DNA of 42,702 bases from an uncultured bacterium (GCA_903870315.1 CAIQCJ010000001.1:1-42702); one strand, 5' to 3'; shown: positions 10,061 to 20,285, counted from the first letter of the stretch. Translations and numbers: made by a program. Notes: a model not told the origin generated them from the letters alone.

Positions 10061-11668
10061 TTAGTATGTAGTAGGTATAACAACACCATTACAGTATGTG
10101 CTGTAGTTATTTGCTGTCGAGTTGACACCGCTTGCTGTACTTTGGGCATTTTGTAGATCTTGTTTTGATTGGTCTAATCCCCCACCAGATTGTAGTTCTG
10201 TAGCTACGGTTGCAGCTGCTGTGGCGCTCGACACACCAGCAGATGAATTTGAAGTAAGTTGCATATTTACACTTTGCGCTTGAGCGAGTTTAGCGTAACC
10301 ATCTGCGGCTTTCTGGTTCAGATAACTAAGCAAGGATTGTATCTGGTTCTGCAGAGTGCTATCTATGGATGTTAGATCAGATTGGATAGTCGACATTGGT
10401 TGGGCTACATTTTGTCGGTATATTACGCCAGTGTTTGGTGGTATAGCAGCAAGCGCATTGTATTTGGTTGTTAGGCAAGTTTTTGCTGAATTGAGATTTG
10501 TCTGACTACCTTCTATTATAGAAACAGAGCTATCATAGTTCGATTTGTATTCTTGTATGACACCTATCATGTCACCACTTTGGCTGTATATAGAAGATGC
10601 TGAGTTTGTACTACTTGCTAGGGTTGAGTTATATATCTGGCTTGTATAAGAAGGGCTACCACCGCTACCGCTACTCATAGAGCGAAGACCACCACCCAAT
10701 ACTTGCATGACCATCTGTGACACAAGAGCGTCTATAATAGCGTTTATGTTGTTTGCAAGGTTTAGTTTATCTATTGGCATTCCAAGGGTTTTACTCAAAC
10801 TACTAGATATGGCCGATCCAGGAGTCTCAGTAGTACAGTTCTGTGGAGGAGGAGCTGGCGGTCCAACCAGGTTTTTTGGAGCTGGATTGTTGACTGTTTT
10901 TGCACCAGATGCGTCTATATATGTGCCACCTACGGGAACTGGTGTACACTTTTGCCAAGACATAAGTCCACTTCCAAGAGAAAGGTCGAAGTTCACAGAG
11001 CTCTTTTTCATAGCTATGCTTGCTTGTACATCGGACACAGCGGAGTGGTATGAGAAGAATGGGTCGTTTTGAGGGTCTGTCATGACGGAGTTGAATGCTG
11101 GCCAGCCACCTTGACTGAAGTTACCATTCATAAAGCCTTTTATGTTTTGACCATTGACGTTTATGTTGTTTGGTATATTCTTGGCATTGTTTACGACGGT
11201 CCTTATTGTACATATATATTTTCCTTGTGTTGTACCGGCCGCACCCAGAGCCAAGTTAGCGCGTAGGTTGATACTGAAAGGAGAACAAAGTTGTGACAAT
11301 ATACCAGTCTCAGCGATAAATTGACCAGTGACTTGGTCAGCTGCGTCCATAAAGAAGCCACTTGGGTTCGTCAAGAACGAAGGACTACCTTTGAAACCAG
11401 TATTTATCCAGTTTATGACACTAGCTGTTAGTTGGTTCAAGATAGCGTTTGCTATGGCTGTTGCAAGACGATCCAAGACGAAGTTTTTCAGCTTCTCCAA
11501 GAGATGGTTTACAGAGTTCATGATACCGGTTGGACTGGTATCAGCGACTACTGTGACGGGCCATGCAGCTGAAGCTTTTTCTGGAACCAAGACTTGCACA
11601 TAAGCAAATACAATTGTGAAAAGTAGTACAGAGCAGATTATTTTTTTGTATTGTTCTTTTATTGTCAT
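10061..11668 (-). CDS. Secreted T4SS-locus protein, Ser/Gln/Asn-rich
   Basis: Signal peptide (IICSVLLFTIVFAYVQVLVPEKASA); long helical and low-complexity regions. Confidence 0.65.
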   Translation of the reverse strand: MTIKEQYKKIICSVLLFTIVFAYVQVLVPEKASAAWPVTVVADTSPTGIMNSVNHLLEKLKNFVLDRLATAIANAILNQLTASVINWINTGFKGSPSFLTNPSGFFMDAADQVTGQFIAETGILSQLCSPFSINLRANLALGAAGTTQGKYICTIRTVVNNAKNIPNNINVNGQNIKGFMNGNFSQGGWPAFNSVMTDPQNDPFFSYHSAVSDVQASIAMKKSSVNFDLSLGSGLMSWQKCTPVPVGGTYIDASGAKTVNNPAPKNLVGPPAPPPQNCTTETPGSAISSSLSKTLGMPIDKLNLANNINAIIDALVSQMVMQVLGGGLRSMSSGSGGSPSYTSQIYNSTLASSTNSASSIYSQSGDMIGVIQEYKSNYDSSVSIIEGSQTNLNSAKTCLTTKYNALAAIPPNTGVIYRQNVAQPMSTIQSDLTSIDSTLQNQIQSLLSYLNQKAADGYAKLAQAQSVNMQLTSNSSAGVSSATAAATVATELQSGGGLDQSKQDLQNAQSTASGVNSTANNYSTYCNGVVIPTTY

Positions 11669-11677
11669 ATGCTTATA

Positions 11678-12541
11678 TTATTGACTAGGGATAGGCACTG
11701 ATATGGTTATATTGTTTGTATTGAAATACCCCTGTAAATTCAGAAGGTTTGTGTTTATCCTTTGTAACGCAGGAATTTCTTGGCTTATAGCTGCGAGACC
11801 AGTAACAGGATCGCTGTCTACATGGCGTAATGATTGTGCATTGAATAACTCCATACCCAAACCATTTATAAGTTCGAGGTGGTATTGGCTGGCGGATTTT
11901 GGTACAGGAGTTTCGAGCAGCGAGCTTATTGCTTTTTTATACCCATCTATGATCGGGTCTATCTTCTTCAGAATAGTCATATCTGCTTTATCGAAAGCAT
12001 TTTGAGCTATTACAGCTTCATTTTCTGGTGGTATCGCTAAGGCCAATATTTGACCTAAAGACTGAGCATAAGCACCAGCTGATGTTGGGGAGTCACTTAC
12101 TGTCTTGATGTCTTCTGTGTAATAAACCTTTGGGGTACCGACGTTGGAAAGACTATTTGAGGCTAGCTTGCTTGCTACGGTGTTTATGGTCGATGAATCA
12201 CTATCAACACCCGCCTGATACATCTGTGCGTAAGTTACCAAGAAGTTCCTACCTAGAATGTCAGTATTTGTCAGAACTTCAGGCGACGAGCTTGAGTTCG
12301 AAGAGGAGGCCATATCAGTATTATAGTATTTTGTAGAAGAACCAGCTACCTCATAAAAGGACTTCTGCCAGTCAGTGCTTGTCGATACGTCTTGTTGTGT
12401 TGTAGTTATGTTGGCAGATAAGTCTTTGGTCTCCGATCCATTATTTGGAAATCCATAGACGAATACAAGAGTAACTATCACGACCAAAAAGCATATCACA
12501 GATATCACAACAGTCTGCCTATTCCTGGGTATGATTGGCAT
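11678..12541 (-). CDS. Single-pass membrane protein with extracytoplasmic helical domain
   Basis: Likely start MPIIPRNRQTVVISVICFLVVIVTLVFVYGF; the ORF-track start overlaps the neighbouring gene. Confidence 0.6.
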   Translation of the reverse strand: MPIIPRNRQTVVISVICFLVVIVTLVFVYGFPNNGSETKDLSANITTTQQDVSTSTDWQKSFYEVAGSSTKYYNTDMASSSNSSSSPEVLTNTDILGRNFLVTYAQMYQAGVDSDSSTINTVASKLASNSLSNVGTPKVYYTEDIKTVSDSPTSAGAYAQSLGQILALAIPPENEAVIAQNAFDKADMTILKKIDPIIDGYKKAISSLLETPVPKSASQYHLELINGLGMELFNAQSLRHVDSDPVTGLAAISQEIPALQRINTNLLNLQGYFNTNNITISVPIPSQ

Positions 12542-12606
12542 AATACTCAAAGTATTATACCAGATAATATAATATCCAGCCCTAAAGTTATTAACAGAAG
12601 TGCATA

Positions 12607-14232
12607 TCAGGACACCCTCAAGATTAACAAGAGCAATAAGATAGCAGAAAAATATAAAATAAATAGTGGATATTCTTTGTAAGGTCTTTTTGTACAGAAG
12701 AAATATGTAGCTAACCCCCAAGTTATAGATAGTGGATACAAAATAGGTTTCTGTAACAAGATTGCGACTATGACATAAGTCAATCCACTGGCGATACCTA
12801 CTATTCGTGGACCCCATACAGCACCAAACATGACGGGTATGGTCCTAATACCAGTTTTCGAATCACCTTCTAAGTCCTTCAAATCCCTTATATGTGACCA
12901 CAAGAAAGTGATTAGTGTCACAGAAAATACAATCTGTATTGGTAATGTAGAGAAAAGCTTAGAGTTTGAAAATGTGAAGAAACCAGCTATGAACATGGCT
13001 ACACAGTTGAGACTTATTATAAGAGATGACAACACAGGGACTTTTTTCAAGCGTGTTGGTGGCATAGAGTATGTGTAATAAAAGGCCAGAAAAGCAATTA
13101 TGCAAAAGAAAGCATAATATCCAGATGTATAGGCACTCAGAAGAGATATTATCAAGAACATAATACCGGCTTCCCGGAGGGTTTTTTTATTTACAGAACC
13201 ACTTGTTAGCGGTCTATCTGGGCAATTTATCAGATCGGTGTCTATGTCGGCGATGTCGTTTGTGCACACAGAGAACATCCATGCTGAGTATATGGACAAC
13301 AACAGACACATAAACACAACAAGGTCATTCCAAGAAAATATAGACCAAGGAGATAGTTGCCAGGCCAGATACATACCAGCCCCAGCCATAAGCCAGTAGT
13401 GTAGTACCCGTTCAGGTCTAGAGTTTTTGATAATTGATAATAATATATCTTTTTCGTTCAACAAGAACCATAAAGAGCCAAGTATGAATATAAGAATTAT
13501 GTATATGCGCGCCATCATAAAATCAAAACCGGTGTCTATCATAGCTGTTTCTGACTCATATTGTAGATTTCCACTTATATTGTTTGTCAGTGTAGATGAA
13601 TGTGTGACAGATTCTATTATCGGAGTGGCAGGACTACCTACGCTTGTATTTAATATGAACAAAAAGCTCGGCGCCGAAAACATAACAAAAATAAGAGTAT
13701 ATAATCCAAATGTCATTATCAATGATTTCCATAGATACTTCTTTGTGGCATAGAGTATGATCACTGATATCAACAAGACTATGGCTATTTCTATACGTAT
13801 ACCGATGGTCGCTCCAGGTCCTTGGTTACCGAAGAATGTAAGAAATGAATGTGTGAGTTGTGTACTATTTTGGAATAGATATGTCATTCTGAATCCTTTA
13901 CCAACACTTAATACAAGGTCTAATATAGGAGCAATCCATGTGGCCAAGAAAGCAAACAATATACCTACAGGCAAAGATTTTCTCCATTCCGGAAGTATGG
14001 TCCAGAAATATATCATTAGTATGATAGACAAAGACAGGAACCAGAGAGAAAGGTGTATCAAAGATATATTCTCTGTCGCCATGATTCCATTTGGGGTCGG
14101 ATTTGATATTGATTCGAGGAATATTCTACCCAAGATAAGGGTGCTAAAAGATATTATCCATTGAATAGGACTTATTTCTATCTTCTCTAAAAATATTTTT
14201 ATTCTACCCAGAATGTCCTGTATTTTTTTCAT
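12607..14232 (-). CDS. UbiA-family prenyltransferase with additional N-terminal membrane domain
   Basis: Two Asp motifs NDIADIDTD...DRPLTSG and RDLKDLEGDSKTGIRTIP; many TMs; ~270 aa N-terminal TM extension. Confidence 0.8.
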   Translation of the reverse strand: MKKIQDILGRIKIFLEKIEISPIQWIISFSTLILGRIFLESISNPTPNGIMATENISLIHLSLWFLSLSIILMIYFWTILPEWRKSLPVGILFAFLATWIAPILDLVLSVGKGFRMTYLFQNSTQLTHSFLTFFGNQGPGATIGIRIEIAIVLLISVIILYATKKYLWKSLIMTFGLYTLIFVMFSAPSFLFILNTSVGSPATPIIESVTHSSTLTNNISGNLQYESETAMIDTGFDFMMARIYIILIFILGSLWFLLNEKDILLSIIKNSRPERVLHYWLMAGAGMYLAWQLSPWSIFSWNDLVVFMCLLLSIYSAWMFSVCTNDIADIDTDLINCPDRPLTSGSVNKKTLREAGIMFLIISLLSAYTSGYYAFFCIIAFLAFYYTYSMPPTRLKKVPVLSSLIISLNCVAMFIAGFFTFSNSKLFSTLPIQIVFSVTLITFLWSHIRDLKDLEGDSKTGIRTIPVMFGAVWGPRIVGIASGLTYVIVAILLQKPILYPLSITWGLATYFFCTKRPYKEYPLFILYFSAILLLLLILRVS

Positions 14233-14246
14233 AGTAAGATATAAAT

Positions 14247-15098
14247 CTATTTAATCCCTTTTGTAATATTTATCCAGTCTTCCATAACCATATCTTCTGA
14301 ACGAATTTTTCCATCCAAAGATAGATTTTTCCATATAGTATCAAGTTTCAGATGATCACACACTCTCTCCAGGTTTCTTCTAGCGTATTTTCTCTTATGC
14401 GCGAAACCAGCGTGGACAATATCAAAAAAACGTTTTATCTCATCTTCTGCTGGTTGTTTACTAGACATACCAGAGAATCTGTTTACAGATATGTCTTCTA
14501 TTGCCAATACAGCAGAGTCTACATTTGGTGCTGGTACGAAAGCTCCTCTTGGTACTATGGTTACAACATAAGGTGTTCCGAAAGCCTTTATGGATATAGA
14601 CAGGATGCTCTCTTTCTTGTCTCTTGCCACTATACGTTCAGCAACCTCCTTCTGTACTAGAAGGATCATTCTGTTTGGACGTGGAGAGTATTCTAGGAAC
14701 TTTTCTAATATAGCTCCAGTTATATAGTAAGGTATATTGGCGACTATCACATAATTACCGTCAACTATCTTATGTCCGACATCATTAGCGGTTACCATCT
14801 CCCCCTCTAAGACATCACCCACCTTCAAGATAAGACGCTTTTCAGATATTTCAGATGAAAATCTTCCCGTAAGAACATCACAAGCACGTGCATCTTTCTC
14901 TATAGCTATCACTTTTACTCCGGTTTTCAATAGAGCTTCAGTTAATATGCCAGTCCCAGGGCCAATCTCAAGGACGACTTCGTCTGCTGAGAGTTTGGCA
15001 GCAGCTATTATTTTTTTTAAAGCTGATGGCGAATTTAGAAAATGTTGACCAAGGGATTTTTTTGCTCGCAGACCAGGGTTTGGTTTATGTTCAGTCAT
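14247..15098 (-). CDS. rsmA: 16S rRNA (adenine1518/1519-N6)-dimethyltransferase
   Basis: KSLGQHFLN, VLEIGPGTGILTEAL, VIVANIPYYITGAILEKFL; start reassigned to MTEHKPN. Confidence 0.93.
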   Translation of the reverse strand: MTEHKPNPGLRAKKSLGQHFLNSPSALKKIIAAAKLSADEVVLEIGPGTGILTEALLKTGVKVIAIEKDARACDVLTGRFSSEISEKRLILKVGDVLEGEMVTANDVGHKIVDGNYVIVANIPYYITGAILEKFLEYSPRPNRMILLVQKEVAERIVARDKKESILSISIKAFGTPYVVTIVPRGAFVPAPNVDSAVLAIEDISVNRFSGMSSKQPAEDEIKRFFDIVHAGFAHKRKYARRNLERVCDHLKLDTIWKNLSLDGKIRSEDMVMEDWINITKGIK

Positions 15099-15157
15099 AG
15101 CAACATCATACACAAACTGAAGTGAAATTACTAAATACACACGAGAGTTTTTTGTGT

Positions 15158-17191
15158 CTAAAAATCTATAAATATTGCTTTTGCACCACTTGGTTTTTCT
15201 GGAATAGCTTCCTCTATCAACCCTTTTTCTATATCGGCGATGAATTCCGATGGTGTACTTACTCTCTGTGCTCCATAGACAGTGCGGATGATTGCATTAC
15301 TCAAGAAAAGTTTCTTTTTCGCTCTAGTCAACGCTACGTAGAACAATCTACGTTCCTCTTCCTCACCGGCTTTGTCTATCTCAGCGTCATTCATATGTTT
15401 AAATGGGAACAAGTCTTGTTCTAAGCCGGCGATGAACACATATTCAAACTCCAATCCTTTTGCAGCGTGTACGGTCATAAGTTTTACGGCGTCAGTCTCT
15501 TTTTTCAGCTCATCTTGGTCGGTTGCAAGCGCAGCATTTTCTAAAAAGGCTTCGATAGCTCGATTTGGCTCTTGTGGGTTGTTATTTTCACCTTGCATCT
15601 TTTCCTTTACGCTTTCTGTTTGATTATATTGCGCGGCTACGGTTACAAGCTCGCGGACGTTGAGTAAACGTTCTTCATCATCCCCCACCCCTTCGCGGTA
15701 TAGACGCTCTATACCGGTTTCTTGAATAACGAATTTTACGGCTTCACTTGGCTTTTTTTCGGCTATTTCTGTGCGTATATCATCAAGGAGTTTCCAAAAT
15801 CCAGTAAGTTTGGTACGTACAGCTGGTGGCAATGCAGAACCCATATTTCCGTTACCGGGAGTATTGTTTCCAGCGCCGGCTTCACTCAGGATCTTCGCCA
15901 AAGTTACCTTCCCTATTCCGCGTGGCGGAACGTTTATAATACGAGCAATATCACCCCAGCTGTCTCTGTTTAAAGCTGCACGAATATAAGAGATGACATC
16001 CTTCACCTCTTTTCTCTCGAAGAATTTCACACCAAGAAGCTGATATGGTATCTGTTTATTGATAAACGACTCCTCCAATACGCGCGATTGGAAATTTGCA
16101 CGATACAGAACAGCAATTTCGCTTGGTGAAGTTCCGTTGGCGATAAGTTCACGCGCTTTGTCGGCGATAGATCGCGCCTCCTCAGTTTCGCTGTATGAGA
16201 TGATAAGGGCGATTTTCTCTCCGTGATCATTGTCTGTGTAGAGGTTTTTTTCACGACGCATGCTGTTTTTCTCTATAACAGAATTTGCAGCTGAAAGTAT
16301 GGTCTTAGTTGACCTATAGTTTTTTTCGAGTGTTACAACAGTCGCTTCAGGATAGTCTTTCTCGAAATTTAGGATATTTTCTATGGTTGCACCTCTCCAG
16401 GAATAGATATTTTGGTCGACATCACCGACGACGCATATATTTCGACCCATTTCAGCAAGAGCACGTGCGATCTTATATTGGACGCGGTTGGTATCTTGAT
16501 ATTCGTCAATATGAATGTATTTCCAAACATGATTATAATGATTTCTTACATCAGGATTTCCAAGAAGTTGGGCTGTTTTTAGAAGGAGATCATCGAAGTC
16601 TAAAGATTTTTCGCGAGACAGAATATTTTCATATTTTTCCCAGATATTTGCTACCATTTCCTCGATAAAACCTTTTGCATTGTCAAGATATTCTAAGCGA
16701 TTCATACCATCACCTTTGGCGCGAGAAATCATATTCAAAATAGTTCCAGGATCGTGAGTCTTGGGATCTACTGAACATTGTTCCATCGATTCTTTTATAG
16801 CTCGTCGTGAATCACCACGATCATATATAGTGAAATGTCTTGTCAGCCCAAGAAGCCGAGCATTTTCGCGGATGATATGTACACCAAGAGCATGAAAAGT
16901 GCTTATGAAAGGCCTTTCTTGCATGGAAATAGGCCTATTTATAGACTTGTCTTCATATAGAAGTGTGCTTACACGACCTTTCATTTCGTTTGCGGCTTTG
17001 TTGGTGAAGGTTATAGCTAAAATCTCCTGTGGTGCCACACCTTTCTTGATAAGGTTCAAAATACGGTGCGTGATTACCTTTGTCTTTCCAGATCCAGCCC
17101 CGGCGATGATGAGAAGTGGCCCGTCAGTAGTCTCTACAGCTTTTTGTTGTTCGGGGTTTAGTTTCCCTGAGTTTTTTGAGTAATTTTCCAT
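15158..17191 (-). CDS. pcrA: UvrD/PcrA-type superfamily 1 DNA helicase
   Basis: LNPEQQKAVETTDGPLLIIAGAGSGKTKVITHRI; HIDEYQDTN; VGDVDQNIYSWRGA; TVHAAKGLEFEYVFIAGLEQDLFP; YVALTRAKKKLFLS. Confidence 0.95.
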   Translation of the reverse strand: MENYSKNSGKLNPEQQKAVETTDGPLLIIAGAGSGKTKVITHRILNLIKKGVAPQEILAITFTNKAANEMKGRVSTLLYEDKSINRPISMQERPFISTFHALGVHIIRENARLLGLTRHFTIYDRGDSRRAIKESMEQCSVDPKTHDPGTILNMISRAKGDGMNRLEYLDNAKGFIEEMVANIWEKYENILSREKSLDFDDLLLKTAQLLGNPDVRNHYNHVWKYIHIDEYQDTNRVQYKIARALAEMGRNICVVGDVDQNIYSWRGATIENILNFEKDYPEATVVTLEKNYRSTKTILSAANSVIEKNSMRREKNLYTDNDHGEKIALIISYSETEEARSIADKARELIANGTSPSEIAVLYRANFQSRVLEESFINKQIPYQLLGVKFFERKEVKDVISYIRAALNRDSWGDIARIINVPPRGIGKVTLAKILSEAGAGNNTPGNGNMGSALPPAVRTKLTGFWKLLDDIRTEIAEKKPSEAVKFVIQETGIERLYREGVGDDEERLLNVRELVTVAAQYNQTESVKEKMQGENNNPQEPNRAIEAFLENAALATDQDELKKETDAVKLMTVHAAKGLEFEYVFIAGLEQDLFPFKHMNDAEIDKAGEEEERRLFYVALTRAKKKLFLSNAIIRTVYGAQRVSTPSEFIADIEKGLIEEAIPEKPSGAKAIFIDF

Positions 17192-17239
17192 AGATATGGG
17201 AGTATATTAGCACGGCATCCATGTGTATGTTGTTTTTGT

Positions 17240-17276
17240 AACAATAAACATTGACTATATGTCAATGTTTATTGTT
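17240..17276. repeat. Perfect 16-bp inverted repeat, 5-nt spacer, in a divergent intergenic region
   Basis: AACAATAAACATTGAC-TATAT-GTCAATGTTTATTGTT. Confidence 0.9.
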
Positions 17277-17453
17277 GTTAACATGTTGTACACATTGCTC
17301 ATTGACAATCAGTTCACCTCTGCTAATCTGTTAAGGTTACCTTTAGTCTTATACCATATATTTGGCTCAGTTAGGGCTTTTTATACTAGAAGTAACATTC
17401 ACAGTACTGACGTAATGAAATCATAGCTATCTTGCAGAAAGAAAAAATATGTT

Positions 17454-18536
17454 ATGAAATATACAGATAAAAATCTTAAACTGAATAAGCGTATAACAAC
17501 AGGTCCAAATAAGCGTCTTGTGTTTTGGTTTGTTGCTATCACTATAGTCATAGTTTTACCTGGATTTCTATTTGAAAAGACTGCCAACGCCAGTCTTTTT
17601 TCTTTTTTCGCTTCTTTTTGGGATCAACCAGTTTCAGCTAGTGTTGGTGTATCTACATCGACAGCCAATTCTCAAACCATTGCTCTTCCACAATATGCTA
17701 CTAATATAAACCCTATAAATAACTCTGGAGAGGTAGCCCCGATCGGATCTGGGGATACCTTGGTCGCCGATATAGCCATGGCCAATGATACAAGTGCAGA
17801 CGCCCCCGTAAATACACAGATCAGCGTCTATACAGTTCAGAGTGGAGACAACATATCAAGCGTTGCAAAGATGTTTGGCGTGTCAGTGAATACTGTTCTT
17901 TGGTCAAATAATCTAAATAGTAGGTCTAGTCTACACGTGGGTGATACTTTGGTGATATTGCCAATATCTGGCATCACCTACACAGTCAAAAGAGGAGACT
18001 CTGTTCAGAGTATAGTTAGTAAATACAAAGCCGATCTTGGTGACGTGCTTGCTTATAACGACATATCAGCATCCTCTACTCTAAATATTGGTGATACTAT
18101 TATCATCCCCAACGTAGAAGTAAAAGTTTCTATTCCGACTCGTATAGTTTTCAAAAATAATCCAGCACACGACACGGATGGTCCGTATTATCCAGGTTAC
18201 TATATACGTCCTATCGATGGTGGTCGTAAGACACAAGGCCTTCATGGTTACAACGCTGTTGACCTTGCTGATCGAGTTGGCACTCCTATACATGCCTCTG
18301 CAGCAGGTACGGTCATAGTCGCCAGAACCGGTGGTTGGAATGGTGGTTATGGTAATTTTGTCATTATTTCACATGACAATGGAACACAGACACTTTATGC
18401 CCACGCTTCGAAAGTTCTTGTTAAGCCAGGTCAATATGTAGACCAAGGTCAGACGATAGCTCTTCTAGGTTCTACTGGAGAATCAACAGGACCACATGTG
18501 CACTTCGAGATTCGTGGAGCGAAGAATCCTTTCTAG
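17454..18536 (+). CDS. LysM-domain M23-family metallopeptidase
   Basis: Two LysM motifs (YTVQSGDNISSVAKMFGVSVNTVLWSNNL; YTVKRGDSVQSIVSKYKADLGDVLAYND); M23 motifs HGYNAVDLADRVGTPIHASAAGTV, YAHASKVLVKPGQYVDQGQTIALLGSTGESTGPHVHFEI. Confidence 0.93.
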   Translation: MKYTDKNLKLNKRITTGPNKRLVFWFVAITIVIVLPGFLFEKTANASLFSFFASFWDQPVSASVGVSTSTANSQTIALPQYATNINPINNSGEVAPIGSGDTLVADIAMANDTSADAPVNTQISVYTVQSGDNISSVAKMFGVSVNTVLWSNNLNSRSSLHVGDTLVILPISGITYTVKRGDSVQSIVSKYKADLGDVLAYNDISASSTLNIGDTIIIPNVEVKVSIPTRIVFKNNPAHDTDGPYYPGYYIRPIDGGRKTQGLHGYNAVDLADRVGTPIHASAAGTVIVARTGGWNGGYGNFVIISHDNGTQTLYAHASKVLVKPGQYVDQGQTIALLGSTGESTGPHVHFEIRGAKNPF

Positions 18537-18585
18537 TTTGTCACGGATTAGTGATTTATAGCTAGTTGTCTAAAAGACTAAAATC

Positions 18586-20178
18586 TTATCGTTTTCTAAA
18601 TTGTAAAGCCTCATATATTTGTTTCTTGGTTATAGTCTCTACCCCATCCAGATCTGCTATAGTCCTAGCAACCTTTATGATCCTATGGAAAGCTCTTCCT
18701 GATAGCTCAAGTTTTCTGACTGATGTCTCCAGGGCCAGTCGAGCGGCCTCATCTATGCATATGACCTTTTCTATATCACTGGCGTTCATTTCGCTATTGA
18801 AATATATTGATCTCCCTATAGAACGAAAACGTTTCAATTGTACTTCTCGAGCTATTTGTACCCGTCTGGCCATCTCCCCAGATTGCCATCGGTTGTCGCG
18901 ACCTCCTCTTCCCGGTGCCAGTTTTTCATATTCTACAGCATCTATATGTACCCAGATGTCTATGCGGTCTCTTATGGGTCCAGATAATTTGCGCCAGTAA
19001 TTGTTTATCATAGTCTCAGAACAGAGACACCCTTTCTTTCTCGGTTTGCCACAAGGACAGGAATTCATAGACGCCAAAAGGATTGTTTGTGCTGGGAAAG
19101 TTATGCTACCCTTTGCGCGCGATATAGTTATCACCCTTTCTTCCAATGGTTGACGTAATGCTTCTATGGTCTGGCGTTCGAATTCTGGGAACTCATCTAG
19201 AAACAAAACCCCGCGATGTGCCAAGGTTATCTCTCCTGGTCTCGGTATGGCACCGCCACCAACTATAGATATATGTGATGCTGTATGATGTGGTGCCCTA
19301 AACGGTGGTCGTGTTATTAGCTTGGAAGATAAAACACGAGCTGCAGAATGTATGGAAGTGACTTCTATGGCTTGCTCATATTCTAGTGCCGGCAGTATAG
19401 AGGGAAAGCTTTGTGCCAGCATAGTCTTTCCAGTTCCAGGTAGACCGTAAAGTAGTGTGTTGTGTGCTCCTGCTGCAGCGATCTCTAGTCCCCTCTTTGC
19501 TATCTCATTGCCACGAACAAGACCCATATCTATACCAGAGAGAGCGTCTCCTTTATATACTTCTTGTTGAGAGTCACAATCTAGACATATACGGAGTTTT
19601 TCAAGGGTTTTTGTGCCAGTGATATGGTCGACGACTTCTCTTAGTGTAGATACTGTATATATATCTATACCTTTGGCCAGCGAGGCCTCGTCAACATTTT
19701 CCTTGGGTATGAAGGCAGACTTGAAGCCACTCCTTTCAGCACAAAATAGCATAGGTAATAGACCACTTATTTTTCGGATATTTCCTTCGAGCGATAATTC
19801 TCCAAAAAATATGTTGTCTTTAGGATTGTATCCATCTGTTTCCTCATTCATTTTCGGATTTGGTGGTATATCAGCGTAAGATATCTCGCCTGAAGCCAAG
19901 AGGTATCCTATAGCTATAGACAGATCAAAAGCAGGACCCTCTTTTCTCATATCAGCCGGCGCAAGTGAGACGACAACCTTCTGATTTTTCTGTTTAGGAG
20001 ATATATAACCGGTATTTTTTATCGCGGCCGAGACACGGTCTTTGGATTCCTCAACAGATTTATCTCCAAGACCGATAACAGAAAAACTATGTAGGCCGTT
20101 TGATATGTCTACTTCTATATTTATGATCTCCGCCTCAAGGCCTACGAGTTGTGCGCTATATGATCTTGCTGGACTCAT
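18586..20178 (-). CDS. comM: YifB/ComM family Mg-chelatase-like AAA+ ATPase
   Basis: VEVDISNGLHSFSVIGLGDKSVEESKDRV; YGLPGTGKTMLAQSFPSILP; FLDEFPEF; MNSCPCG. Confidence 0.92.
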   Translation of the reverse strand: MSPARSYSAQLVGLEAEIINIEVDISNGLHSFSVIGLGDKSVEESKDRVSAAIKNTGYISPKQKNQKVVVSLAPADMRKEGPAFDLSIAIGYLLASGEISYADIPPNPKMNEETDGYNPKDNIFFGELSLEGNIRKISGLLPMLFCAERSGFKSAFIPKENVDEASLAKGIDIYTVSTLREVVDHITGTKTLEKLRICLDCDSQQEVYKGDALSGIDMGLVRGNEIAKRGLEIAAAGAHNTLLYGLPGTGKTMLAQSFPSILPALEYEQAIEVTSIHSAARVLSSKLITRPPFRAPHHTASHISIVGGGAIPRPGEITLAHRGVLFLDEFPEFERQTIEALRQPLEERVITISRAKGSITFPAQTILLASMNSCPCGKPRKKGCLCSETMINNYWRKLSGPIRDRIDIWVHIDAVEYEKLAPGRGGRDNRWQSGEMARRVQIAREVQLKRFRSIGRSIYFNSEMNASDIEKVICIDEAARLALETSVRKLELSGRAFHRIIKVARTIADLDGVETITKKQIYEALQFRKR

Positions 20179-20222
20179 ATATCAAGAATAATATGGCCAG
20201 ATAAAATCTCCATCAAAAAATC

Positions 20223-20252
20223 TTCAAGAAACGTTCAAGAAGTTCTCAAGAA
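20223..20252. repeat. Three 8-mers (TTCAAGAA, TTCAAGAA, CTCAAGAA) at 11-bp phasing
   Basis: TTCAAGAAACG TTCAAGAAGTT CTCAAGAAGCT; a further TCAAGAA lies at 20182. Confidence 0.75.
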
Positions 20253-20285
20253 GCTATGAATAAAGTAACTATAGTAGGAGATCTA

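Noticed and set aside
17223-17426. 67-aa plus-strand ORF between pcrA and the M23 peptidase
   Set aside because: Runs through the 16-bp inverted repeat and has no RBS; composition typical of AT-rich noncoding DNA
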